Below, in pieces: positions 18,855-28,179 of a DNA stretch of 64,000 nt. The stretch is from Corynebacterium cystitidis. GTDB lineage: Bacteria > Actinomycetota > Actinomycetes > Mycobacteriales > Mycobacteriaceae. The stretch is from positions 124,001-188,000 of the forward strand of contig NZ_LT906473.1 of the NCBI RefSeq assembly GCF_900187295.1, given 5' to 3'. Within the stretch, counting starts at the first letter, position 1. Every line of letters begins with the position of its first letter. The notes beneath the pieces were generated by a model. The model did not search any database and was not told where the DNA came from. It saw only the letters and a program-made list of their open reading frames with translations. The translations under genes were made by a program, and so were the position numbers.

Positions 18855-20180
18855 CTACTTCCCGTAGCGCTGCAAGAAACGTGCTTCGGCCACGGCGATG
18901 TGCTCGATCTCGGTGGGGTCGACGGATTCGTTAGGGGAGTGGATTGTGCACTGTGGCTCCTCTACGCCGAACAGGGCGATTTCTACCTCTGGGAACTGGT
19001 TCTGCAGCTTTGCGGTCAAAGGAATGGACCCGCCGGATCCGACTACGGCCAACTCGCTTACCCCATAGGTTTCCATCAGACATTGGCCCAGTAGTGCAGC
19101 TGCGGGCTTGTCGGGATCGGTCGAGAAAGGTTCGTTGACCTCGCTGGCCTCGAGGGTGACCTTCGCACCCCATGGCGCATGGTTTTCCAGGTGTGCCAGG
19201 AGCTTGTCGACGGTGTCTCGCACGTCCATCAGCGGTGGCACACGTAGGTTGAGCTGCGCCGACGCCGTGGCGGGTACCGCATTGACGGCCTCGGCAACCG
19301 GGGTGGAGGTAAACCCGATGACGGTGATGGCGGGGCGTGACCACACCATGTCGGCAGGTTCGTCCTCGACGGTGCCCATCAGTTGCACACCTTCTAGCAC
19401 ACCCGCATCCGCGCGGAATTGTGCGCGGTCATAGGGTTCGCCGTCCCATTTTTGGTCTGCTTCTACTCCGTCGATAGTGGTGCGGCCGTGTTCGTCGCGT
19501 AAGGAATCCAGGATGCGCATCAGCGCTGCGACGGCATCGGGGGCGGCACCGCCGAATTGGCCGGAGTGCACGCCTGCCTGCAAGGTGTCGACGGTGATGT
19601 TGACCTGCGCCCCGCCGCGCAACATGGTGGTGAGTGTTGGTACACCTACGGCGGCATTGCCGGAGTCGGCGATCAAGATGGCATCGGCGGCAAAAAGGTC
19701 GGGTTGGTCGTCGATAAGCGCTTCGAGCCCTTCGCCGCCTACTTCCTCGGAGCCTTCGACGACTACCTTGACACCGGCATCGAAGCCGCCGGCTTCCTTG
19801 GCTAGGCGCAGCGCTTCGAGGTGCATGACGAGGTTGCCTTTACAGTCTGCGGCTCCGCGCCCGTACCAGCGGCCGTCGCGTTCGGTCAGTGTGAATGGGT
19901 CGGTGGTCCAGGCGGCGCGGTCACCGGCGGGCACGACGTCGTAATGCGAATACAGCAGGACGGTTGGTGCGTCGCCGACGGCGTCTTTCGTGCCGATGAT
20001 GGTTTTGGTTCCGTCGCTGGTGGCGTAGGCCGTGGTGTCGAGCCCAGCTTCAGTGAGCTTATCGACGACCCACTGGGCGGCGGCGGAGTGATCGTCGGCA
20101 AGCTCGGGCACTGAATGCACGGAATTGTAGGAGACGATCTGGGAAAGATTGGAAAATAGGAGTTCGCGATTAGGTTGCAT
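18855..20180 (-). CDS. M20 family dipeptidase / deacylase
   Basis: 441 residues with the M20 metal-ligand set: LLYSHYDVVPAGD (His and catalytic Asp), WYGRGAADCKGNL (bridging Asp), EGSEEVGGEGL (catalytic and metal Glu), then a dimerisation domain containing GVHSGQFGG, and the final His in the CTIHSPNES segment. Related to succinyl-diaminopimelate desuccinylase and carnosinase-like dipeptidases; the substrate is not predictable. It is divergent from groEL and shares the 196-bp intergenic region with two CIRCE sites. Confidence 0.88.
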   Translation of the reverse strand: MQPNRELLFSNLSQIVSYNSVHSVPELADDHSAAAQWVVDKLTEAGLDTTAYATSDGTKTIIGTKDAVGDAPTVLLYSHYDVVPAGDRAAWTTDPFTLTERDGRWYGRGAADCKGNLVMHLEALRLAKEAGGFDAGVKVVVEGSEEVGGEGLEALIDDQPDLFAADAILIADSGNAAVGVPTLTTMLRGGAQVNITVDTLQAGVHSGQFGGAAPDAVAALMRILDSLRDEHGRTTIDGVEADQKWDGEPYDRAQFRADAGVLEGVQLMGTVEDEPADMVWSRPAITVIGFTSTPVAEAVNAVPATASAQLNLRVPPLMDVRDTVDKLLAHLENHAPWGAKVTLEASEVNEPFSTDPDKPAAALLGQCLMETYGVSELAVVGSGGSIPLTAKLQNQFPEVEIALFGVEEPQCTIHSPNESVDPTEIEHIAVAEARFLQRYGK

Positions 20181-20190
20181 AGGCCCAATT

Positions 20191-20217
20191 CTTGCACTCG
20201 TTGGCGCTGAGTGCTAG
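20191..20217. promoter_or_regulatory. CIRCE operator 1 (HrcA site)
   Basis: CTTGCACTC-N9-GAGTGCTAG, one base off the TTAGCACTC-N9-GAGTGCTAA consensus in each half. It is close to the M20 start, so HrcA could also affect that gene. Confidence 0.85.
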
Positions 20218-20225
20218 AAAAGGTG

Positions 20226-20252
20226 TTAGCACTTGAACGATCAGAGTGCTAA
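20226..20252. promoter_or_regulatory. CIRCE operator 2 (HrcA site)
   Basis: TTAGCACTT-N9-GAGTGCTAA, a near-perfect CIRCE 124 bp before groEL. Expected to give HrcA repression released by heat shock. Confidence 0.9.
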
Positions 20253-20358
20253 AAACTGATCACCGAGTGGGATGAGGCTGAAGAACACTCATCAGCCGTG
20301 CCGTCGCGGGCGCCTGCTTGGACACAGACGTAGAGTGTCGTCGCTTTTTCCACGATAA

Positions 20359-22014
<1,656 letters not shown>

Positions 22015-22084
22015 GACTTCGTCCTGCTGGATTGTGGCGTGCGCGGGCTTGCGTCTGCGCGTGAGCAATCTGCGCGTTACTATA

Positions 22085-22127
22085 AGCCCCGCTTTTCGAC
22101 GAGTCACTCGCCGAGAAGCGGGGCTTC
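22085..22127 (+). terminator. groEL intrinsic terminator
   Basis: AAGCCCCGCTTTTCG...CGAGAAGCGGGGCTT stem with a short inner imperfection, ending in a C/T tract. Confidence 0.85.
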
Positions 22128-22463
22128 CCCCCTTTCGGGGGTGTGTGGATTTTCTTGGATCCCTCGGATTCGCGCTTCATCGTTTTTGGTGGCAATAGCG
22201 TTACAGGCAATGCGAGCTTTTAATGCAGAGTTAACTTAGCTGTGAATGTTTATGCTGGTAGAGCTAGTTGCCGATGTTCATTGAATTGAAGATTGGCAAC
22301 AGATTGATAACGGCGAGATTAAGCCCGATTCAAAATTCCAGTTGGAATGGGGGTTGACCGGGCGAGAACTGTGGCACTATATTCTTCGGTGATGTCAACG
22401 GGCATCGCGTACTAGACAATTCGGGCCACCCTGAACAAGTGGCACCTTGCACAAGGAGACGTA
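22128..22463 (+). promoter_or_regulatory. porH-porA promoter and leader
   Basis: A+T-rich region. TTGACC at 22354-22359 and TATATT at 22378-22383 with an 18-base spacer form a strong housekeeping promoter, about 80 bases upstream of porH. No gene is seen in the rest. Confidence 0.65.
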
Positions 22464-22682
22464 ATGGATCTTTCCGCAATCCAGGAAATTCTTGACAATC
22501 TTGCTACCTTCGGTGGCGCCATCGGTGACTTCCTCCAGAAGCCTGCTCAGATCCTGGGTCAGCTCTTCGGCTGGTTCGACGGCAAGGGTGCAGACATTGA
22601 CGACCATGCCAATACCACCTCTTCTCTGCTTGGCTCCTCCGAGGCAGCTGGCAGCTCTAAGGAAGACGCGCCTGCTAAGTAA
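22464..22682 (+). CDS. porH: PorH-type mycomembrane channel peptide
   Basis: 72 residues without signal peptide, starting MDLSAIQEILDNLATFGGAIGD, very close in pattern to C. glutamicum PorH (MDLSLLKETLGNYETFGGNIG). An amphipathic helix fills residues 2-45; the Ser-rich tail (NTTSSLLGSSEAAGSSKED) could carry the O-mycoloylation known for PorH. PorH and PorA together form the main cation-selective channel of the outer membrane. RBS AAGGAG is ten bases before ATG. The tail is about 15 residues longer than in C. glutamicum. Confidence 0.88.
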   Translation: MDLSAIQEILDNLATFGGAIGDFLQKPAQILGQLFGWFDGKGADIDDHANTTSSLLGSSEAAGSSKEDAPAK

Positions 22683-22782
22683 GTCCGCGCTAACTGTGGC
22701 CTGACGCGCGTTAGGCCCACCACATACATCAACTAACTTCGATGTGCCCAAACGTGCACATCACCTAATTAAGGAGTACAGC

Positions 22783-22914
22783 ATGGCTGACGCATTTGAG
22801 ACCTGGAACGCACTTTCCTCCACCGGCCTGGTTGGCGAATTCATCACTTTCTTCGAAAACGTTGGCAAGTGGTCAGGCGCAGCTTCCAAGCTGATCGGCC
22901 TGGCTAGCAAATAG
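22783..22914 (+). CDS. porA: PorA-type mycomembrane channel peptide
   Basis: A 43-residue peptide, MADAFETWNALSSTGLVGEF to GLASK, with AAGGAG nine bases upstream. The pattern ALSSTGLVG...KWSGAASKLIGL aligns with C. glutamicum PorA (VLSGSGLIG...KWAGAVADLIGL), so Ser12 corresponds to the mycoloylated Ser15 of PorA. Location after porH and groEL is the conserved porin locus. A terminator follows at once. It has no signal peptide, as in the family. Confidence 0.9.
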   Translation: MADAFETWNALSSTGLVGEFITFFENVGKWSGAASKLIGLASK

Positions 22915-22938
22915 CCTCTACGCTTAACGCGTAACCTT

Positions 22939-22984
22939 AAAACCCACCGCACGGTTCAGGTTGAACCGTGCGGTGGGTTTTAAT
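22939..22984 (+). terminator. porH-porA terminator
   Basis: AAAACCCACCGCACGGTTCA with its exact complement across a 2-4 base loop, followed by TTTTAATTTT. About 20-bp stem; usable from both strands. Confidence 0.92.
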
Positions 22985-23022
22985 TTTGCCAGTAATCCTG
23001 GGCGATGCTCGTTGTTCTTTAG

Positions 23023-23478
23023 CTACGGAAGTGTTGGCACTGATACCTGGGAGGACACTTCAGGTAGCTGACCTGGAGACGGGATCTGTGGCAACTGAAT
23101 CGACGGCGCTGCGGGCAGATCAACAGCGGGCAGATCAATATACTGTGAACCTACAACCATCGCTCCTGCAACAACAACTGCGGTAATGATGCCAGCTGCG
23201 ACGATGACGTCGGCGGTGGTGCCGTAAGGATGGTTATTCTCGCGGTCGTTCAGGTAGGAGCTTTTGACAATGTCGTTGGCGGTATCAATGGAGCTACGGA
23301 TCTGTCCCTGGTCAAGGACGCCACTATCTTTGCCTGCCTTGAGGGATGAGCCGAACCCGCGCACGGAGCCTTCGTGTCCCTCCGCCAGATCATATTCTCG
23401 TGCTTGAGCGACGGGAAGGCTGCACAGCGTGGCGGCTGCTACGGTGGCGGCCAGGATGGAACGGTGGGTTGTTTTCAA
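23023..23478 (-). CDS. Secreted/membrane protein of unknown function
   Basis: 151 residues with a Sec signal peptide (MKTTHRSILAATVAAATLCS, likely cleavage after VAQA), a mature N-terminal region, one later hydrophobic segment (ADVIVAAGIITAVVVAGAMVVGS, about residues 87-110) and a Pro-rich C-terminus (LPAVDLPAAPSIQLPQIP). The start is TTG at 23476-23478 with AAGGAG 9-14 bases upstream. Unrecognised; its place between porA and ppk2 suggests an envelope role, which is inference. Confidence 0.7.
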   Translation of the reverse strand: MKTTHRSILAATVAAATLCSLPVAQAREYDLAEGHEGSVRGFGSSLKAGKDSGVLDQGQIRSSIDTANDIVKSSYLNDRENNHPYGTTADVIVAAGIITAVVVAGAMVVGSQYIDLPAVDLPAAPSIQLPQIPSPGQLPEVSSQVSVPTLP

Positions 23479-23639
23479 CTTGTGTTCTCCTTATGTAGAT
23501 CGTAAAGGGATTCTTCAAGCTAAATATAAAAATGAGTTAAGTGCAACCTGAGGTAGAAAGATCTGGTGGCAAAGACCTGGTGGCAAAAAGATGCAGGCCG
23601 GTCGAGCGTTGGCCGGGCTGCGACTGTACCATTTGAGGT

Positions 23640-24539
23640 ATGGCTGACCACAAGGATGACGAATTGCCGATGATCGATCTGGCCGCTACTGAAGGTTACA
23701 CGGTCGACGATTCTGACGAGGATGACCCGGTCCTGCTGACCGCTGAGGGGAAACCTATTGAGACGTGGCGCGAGAATTACCCGTACGACGAGCGCATGAG
23801 CCGCGACGAGTATGAGCATACAAAGCGCCAGCTCCAAATCGAGCTACTAAAGTGGCAGAACTGGACCAAGGACACCGGTCAGCGCCACATCATCCTATTT
23901 GAAGGCCGCGATGCTGCGGGCAAGGGTGGCACCATCAAGCGTTTCAACGAGCACCTCAACCCTCGTGGCGCGCGCACCATAGCGCTGGAAAAGCCCACCT
24001 CGAAGGAGGCTACCCAGTGGTACTTCCAGCGCTATATTGAGCACTTTCCGTCTGCCGGTGAGATCATCTTCTTTGACCGGTCTTGGTACAACCGCTCCGG
24101 AGTCGAGCGTGTCATGGGCTTCTGTACTGAGTCGCAACACGCTGAGTTCCTGCGTGAGGTTCCCATGCTGGAGAACATGATTTTAGGCTCCGGCATTTCG
24201 CTGACAAAGTTCTGGTTCTCTGTCTCGCAGAAAGAGCAGCGCACCCGTTTCGCCATTCGTCAGGTAGATCCGGTCCGCCAGTGGAAGCTGTCCCCGATGG
24301 ACTTGGCCAGCTTGGACAAGTGGGACGATTACACCCGCGCCAAGGAAGAACAGTTCCGTTATACCGACACCGATGAATCGCCGTGGGTGACTATCAAGTC
24401 GAATGACAAGAAGCGAGCACGCCTCAATGCGATGCGCTACATCTTGAGCAAGTTTGAGTACACGAACAAGGATCACGAGGTAGTTGGTGAGCCTGATCCG
24501 TTGATCGTGATGCGTGGACGCGAGCAGATCGGTGACTAA
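23640..24539 (+). CDS. ppk2: Polyphosphate kinase 2
   Basis: 299 residues. Walker A FEGRDAAGKGGTIKRF, lid/Walker B FFDRSWYNRSGVERVMGF and SVSQKEQRTRF are the PPK2 class I signature. It uses polyphosphate to phosphorylate nucleoside diphosphates (in C. glutamicum PPK2B makes polyphosphate from GTP/ATP). Acidic N-terminal extension of about 45 residues. No clear RBS; possibly leaderless. The stop overlaps the next start. Confidence 0.94.
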   Translation: MADHKDDELPMIDLAATEGYTVDDSDEDDPVLLTAEGKPIETWRENYPYDERMSRDEYEHTKRQLQIELLKWQNWTKDTGQRHIILFEGRDAAGKGGTIKRFNEHLNPRGARTIALEKPTSKEATQWYFQRYIEHFPSAGEIIFFDRSWYNRSGVERVMGFCTESQHAEFLREVPMLENMILGSGISLTKFWFSVSQKEQRTRFAIRQVDPVRQWKLSPMDLASLDKWDDYTRAKEEQFRYTDTDESPWVTIKSNDKKRARLNAMRYILSKFEYTNKDHEVVGEPDPLIVMRGREQIGD

Positions 24540-25287
24540 ACTCGTCGAAATTACGCGTGACGACGACGCCGGCTGGATCTGGCGTGTGATAATGCGGCGT
24601 GCTGATAAACGCAATGCACTCAACGTGGAGATGTGCCAGCTACTCACCGGTGCGGTTGAGCGGTGCGTGGCGAATGGCGCACGGGTGATTGTTATCGCTG
24701 CGGAAGGCCCCGTTTTTAGTGCAGGAGCGGACCTTAACGAACCTGATTTTGCGGGCGAACTTTACCCTGAGTTGGAGAAGCTTTTTACCCACATTCAGCG
24801 ATTACCGGTGCCAGTAATCGCCTTTATCGAAGGCCCTGCAATTGGGGCTGGCATGCTCTTGGCGATGGCCTGCGACCTGCGCGTTGCTGGACAGAGGCAA
24901 GAGATTTACTTTTCTCTGCCAGTGGCGAAGATGGCAATCGGCGTGGATGCTGCCAGCATACGCACCCTTGAACAGTTAATTGGCGGTTCGCGCGCACGGC
25001 AGATGCTCCTGGGGGCAGCTCCCTTGGACGTTAGTCAAGCGCACGAGTGCAGGTTTATCGTCGATAAGCGTGGCGACGAAGCGCTGGCCGAACTTGCTGG
25101 GAATGTTGCGCAGCTTGCTCCCCTGACCTTGCGTAACGTGAAAATGGAGTTCGCCCACGCCTGCGCCCGACCTTTTAGCAACGCAGAGCGTGACAAGGCG
25201 CGTGAGGCTGCGTGGAATTCCGCAGATCGCGGTGAAGTGGCCACAGCGAAACTTGAGCGACGACCGCCGACTTTTCGCGGGCGATAA
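24532..25287 (+). CDS. Enoyl-CoA hydratase/isomerase family protein
   Basis: 251 residues of the crotonase fold: RADKRNALNVEMCQLL, the first oxyanion-hole segment AEGPVFSAGADLNE and the second IEGPAIGAGMLLAMACDLRVA. The GTG at 24532-24534 overlaps the ppk2 stop (GTGACTAA) and is preferred over an in-frame codon six residues earlier. Likely acts on an acyl-CoA ester. A degraded copy of its region VDKRGDEALAELAGNVAQLA occurs between the two downstream mycolyltransferase genes. Confidence 0.85.
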   Translation: MTKLVEITRDDDAGWIWRVIMRRADKRNALNVEMCQLLTGAVERCVANGARVIVIAAEGPVFSAGADLNEPDFAGELYPELEKLFTHIQRLPVPVIAFIEGPAIGAGMLLAMACDLRVAGQRQEIYFSLPVAKMAIGVDAASIRTLEQLIGGSRARQMLLGAAPLDVSQAHECRFIVDKRGDEALAELAGNVAQLAPLTLRNVKMEFAHACARPFSNAERDKAREAAWNSADRGEVATAKLERRPPTFRGR

Positions 25288-25388
25288 CGTGGCATAATGC
25301 AAAAAATAGGTATCCATGCCGTTAAATCGATATATTAATTGGCCACTAGTTATGTTTGAAACGAAAAGTTAGTTTATGATAGGGGGGC

Positions 25389-26654
25389 ATGAAACCTATT
25401 AAACCTATCAAAACAGTTGGAATTGCAAGCATCCTTGCAGCAACCCTAGTGGCTGGCACCTTACCCGTTGCTACTGCAGAACCTTCCCCAAACAACCCAG
25501 ATACGTCTCAGGCAGCGGAAGAGGGGCAGAGTAGTTCCTTAAGCTCCGAAGGCGGATTGTCCAGCGAAGATCGCATTCGATCCTTCATTGCGGGATCCAG
25601 CCAACTTCCTGGATCCTCGAAGTTTAGTTTGCAGGCCCTGCTCAGTTCCGTGGGGATGCCTGGCTCCAGCGCTTTCAAAGTGCCAGCCGGCATGCTGGAA
25701 CCCCCAGCAAACTACCCGCACCCGATTGATGAGTCCATTACAGAAGTCAAACTGATCAATCGTGAAATCTCTCCACAATCAAGCAGTGCCGAACGGCGCA
25801 ACATCGAGCGGTGGACGATTTCCTCGCCTTCCATGGGTCGCAATATCCTGGTGGACGTTCGGCCCGCGCAGAACCTTGATGAGGCCGCACCGATCGTCGT
25901 TCTGCTCGACGGTATTGAGGCCCCGATCCGGTCCGGCTGGCTGTACGGCCCCGGCGAAGAAGAGATTGATGAAACATTCGGCAACGAGAATGTCACACTC
26001 GTGTTCCCACTCGATGCGAACAGCAGCTGGTACGCCGACTGGGTAGAAGACGACCCGAAGTTGGGCCGCCACAAGTGGGAAACCTTCATTATGGAGGAAA
26101 TGCTGCCCACCGTGGAAAGTGCCGAAGGGATTAACTTTAACGGCAAGCGTGCAATCGGTGGGCTCTCAATGGGCGCAACCGGTGCGATACACCTAGCGAA
26201 TACTAACCCGGACAAGTTCGCAGCTACCTTCGGTATTTCCGGCTGCTACTCCACAAGCTCTGCGATAGGCAAGCAGATCATCACCTCGGTGCCTGAGTCC
26301 CGCGGGGGCAGTGTAGAAAATATGCTCGGCCCAGCAGGCTCAAAGAAGTGGAAGTTCCACGACACCGCAAGCAACCCCGAAGGCCTCCGCACGATGAAGG
26401 TGTACCTTTCCACGGCTGACGGTGGCATCGACTCGGTACCACCGATCGACGAAATGGACACCCAAACACTCCTGGTGGGATACGGCTTAGAAGTTGGTGT
26501 GAATGCCTGCACACGCGACCTGGATAAGTCCATGCGAGCCAAGGGGATGAACCACCACAAGGTGCACTACAAGGGCGTTGGGCGCCACAACTGGCGCAAC
26601 TTTGAGGAAGAACTTCAGCCCGCTTGGGACCACATCCGTCCAGCGCTGTACTAG
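25389..26654 (+). CDS. Secreted mycolyltransferase 1 (antigen 85-like)
   Basis: 421 residues. Sec signal peptide (ILAATLVAGTLPVATAEPS), a Ser-rich segment of about 100 residues (LSSEGGLSSEDRIRSFIAGSSQ), then an alpha/beta hydrolase domain. The nucleophile is in GGLSMGATG (about residue 260), the acid in the STADGGIDS region, and the His in VGRHNWRNFEEEL. NVTLVFPLDANSSWYADW resembles antigen 85. These enzymes transfer mycolates to trehalose and arabinogalactan in the envelope. The A+T-rich upstream region carries TATGAT near 25374. Tandem paralogue follows. Confidence 0.92.
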   Translation: MKPIKPIKTVGIASILAATLVAGTLPVATAEPSPNNPDTSQAAEEGQSSSLSSEGGLSSEDRIRSFIAGSSQLPGSSKFSLQALLSSVGMPGSSAFKVPAGMLEPPANYPHPIDESITEVKLINREISPQSSSAERRNIERWTISSPSMGRNILVDVRPAQNLDEAAPIVVLLDGIEAPIRSGWLYGPGEEEIDETFGNENVTLVFPLDANSSWYADWVEDDPKLGRHKWETFIMEEMLPTVESAEGINFNGKRAIGGLSMGATGAIHLANTNPDKFAATFGISGCYSTSSAIGKQIITSVPESRGGSVENMLGPAGSKKWKFHDTASNPEGLRTMKVYLSTADGGIDSVPPIDEMDTQTLLVGYGLEVGVNACTRDLDKSMRAKGMNHHKVHYKGVGRHNWRNFEEELQPAWDHIRPALY

Positions 26655-26659
26655 GTCTC

Positions 26660-26758
26660 CCGCCGATAAGCGTGGCGACGAGGCTCCGGCTGAGCTAGCT
26701 TCGACTGTTGCTGAGCTAGCTCCTTTCACCTCGGATCCTGAAGACGGCACCGTAGGTT
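26660..26758 (+). pseudogene. Fragment duplicated from the enoyl-CoA hydratase-like gene
   Basis: Translated in one frame this spacer reads ADKRGDEAPAELASTVAELA, matching VDKRGDEALAELAGNVAQLA encoded at about 25055-25120 of the upstream gene, with shared DNA (GATAAGCGTGGCGACGA). It lies immediately after the first mycolyltransferase stop, the position expected if a block [end of hydratase gene + mycolyltransferase] was duplicated. Confidence 0.7.
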
Positions 26759-26812
26759 AAATTTTGTTCATCTAAGTTACGGAATTGGCTGAGTTGGGTT
26801 CTAATACTTAGT

Positions 26813-28036
26813 ATGAAATCACTTTTCACCGCCTCCTGTGCCGGGCTTATGGCACTCGCCCTGACCTTGGCTGCGGTTTCACCAGCTCACGCCCAGTCTA
26901 GCGAACCAAGCCTCTCCACCATCGGCTCCAGCCTGTCCAGTGAGGGCGGGTCAAGCCAAGCGTTTCGCGAAGCTATCGCCAACTCCAGCCAGCGTCCCGG
27001 CTCGTCGCTGCTTGCGATGCAGGCGGTGCTGAGTTCTGTCGGCCTGCCGGGCTCAAGTGCGCTGGGTATCCCGGACTCCTTCGTGACGCCACCTGAGGGC
27101 TGGCCCTACCCATTCGACGACACCATCACCGAGGTTAAGCTGCTCAACCGTGAAATCTCTCCACAATCGTCAAGTGCGGAGCGACGCCGCATTGAGCGGT
27201 GGACGGTGGCGTCGCCGTCGATGGGCAGGACTATGCTTGTCGACGTCCGCCCCGCCGCCAACCCGACAGGCCCGATCGTCGTTATGCTCGACGGGGTCGA
27301 GGCCCCCATTCGCTCCGGTTGGCTCTACGGCCCCGGCGAGGAAGAGATTGACGAGACCTTCGGTGATGAAAATGTCACCCTCGTATTCCCTCTCGACGCC
27401 AACGGCACATGGTACGTAGACTGGGCTGAGGATGATCCGGTGCTCGGCCGCCAGCAGTGGGAGACTTTCATCATGGCCGAGCTGCTCCCGCTGGTCGAAG
27501 CGCAGCCAGACATCTACTTCAACGGAAAACGCGCCATCGGTGGTTTATCGATGGGGGCGACAGCTGCGGTGCACCTGGCCGCGACCTACCCCGAGCTTTT
27601 CGACGCCACGTTCGGCATCTCCGGGTGCTATTCGACACTGGACCCCATTGGATACCAAATCACCAGCACTGTTGTGGAATCGCGCGGTGGCACGGTGGAG
27701 AACATGTACGGGCCTTATGGCTCTAAGCGGTGGCACCGCCACAACACCGTGGCACATCCAGAGGGCTTAGCGACGATGCCGGTTTACCTCTCTGCAGCTG
27801 ACGGGGGCATCTCGCCTGTGCCATCTGAGCAGGACACCTCCACCGAAGATCTCGCAATCGGCTACATTCTAGAAAACGGTGTGCTGGAATGCACCCGCGA
27901 TCTTGATAAGGCCATGCGAGCCAAGGGGATGAACCACCACAAGGTGCACTACAAGGGCGATGGACGCCACAACTGGCGCAACTTTGAACAAGAACTCCAG
28001 CCCGCCTGGGATCACATCCGCCCAGCGTTGTTTTAG
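26813..28036 (+). CDS. Secreted mycolyltransferase 2 (antigen 85-like)
   Basis: 407 residues: signal peptide (LMALALTLAAVSPAHAQS), Ser-rich segment, then a hydrolase domain with GGLSMGATAA, SAADGGISP and GDGRHNWRNFEQEL. About two thirds identical to the first copy by eye and almost identical at the 3' end (MRAKGMNHHKVHYKG). Probably a functional tandem paralogue with distinct expression; it has its own 150-bp spacer, with TAATACTTAG 15 bases before ATG. Confidence 0.92.
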   Translation: MKSLFTASCAGLMALALTLAAVSPAHAQSSEPSLSTIGSSLSSEGGSSQAFREAIANSSQRPGSSLLAMQAVLSSVGLPGSSALGIPDSFVTPPEGWPYPFDDTITEVKLLNREISPQSSSAERRRIERWTVASPSMGRTMLVDVRPAANPTGPIVVMLDGVEAPIRSGWLYGPGEEEIDETFGDENVTLVFPLDANGTWYVDWAEDDPVLGRQQWETFIMAELLPLVEAQPDIYFNGKRAIGGLSMGATAAVHLAATYPELFDATFGISGCYSTLDPIGYQITSTVVESRGGTVENMYGPYGSKRWHRHNTVAHPEGLATMPVYLSAADGGISPVPSEQDTSTEDLAIGYILENGVLECTRDLDKAMRAKGMNHHKVHYKGDGRHNWRNFEQELQPAWDHIRPALF

Positions 28037-28179
28037 TGCTGCGCCTCACTGCTACCGGACACTAGGCTCGCCCGTTTACTTAATGTAGTAACTTTAAGGG
28101 GAGTTATTGGCCGGACAGGTGAGTGGTTGGGTGTGCGCACCATCAGGATTGGAATTCTTTCTGGCGAGTAGATTTTGTG

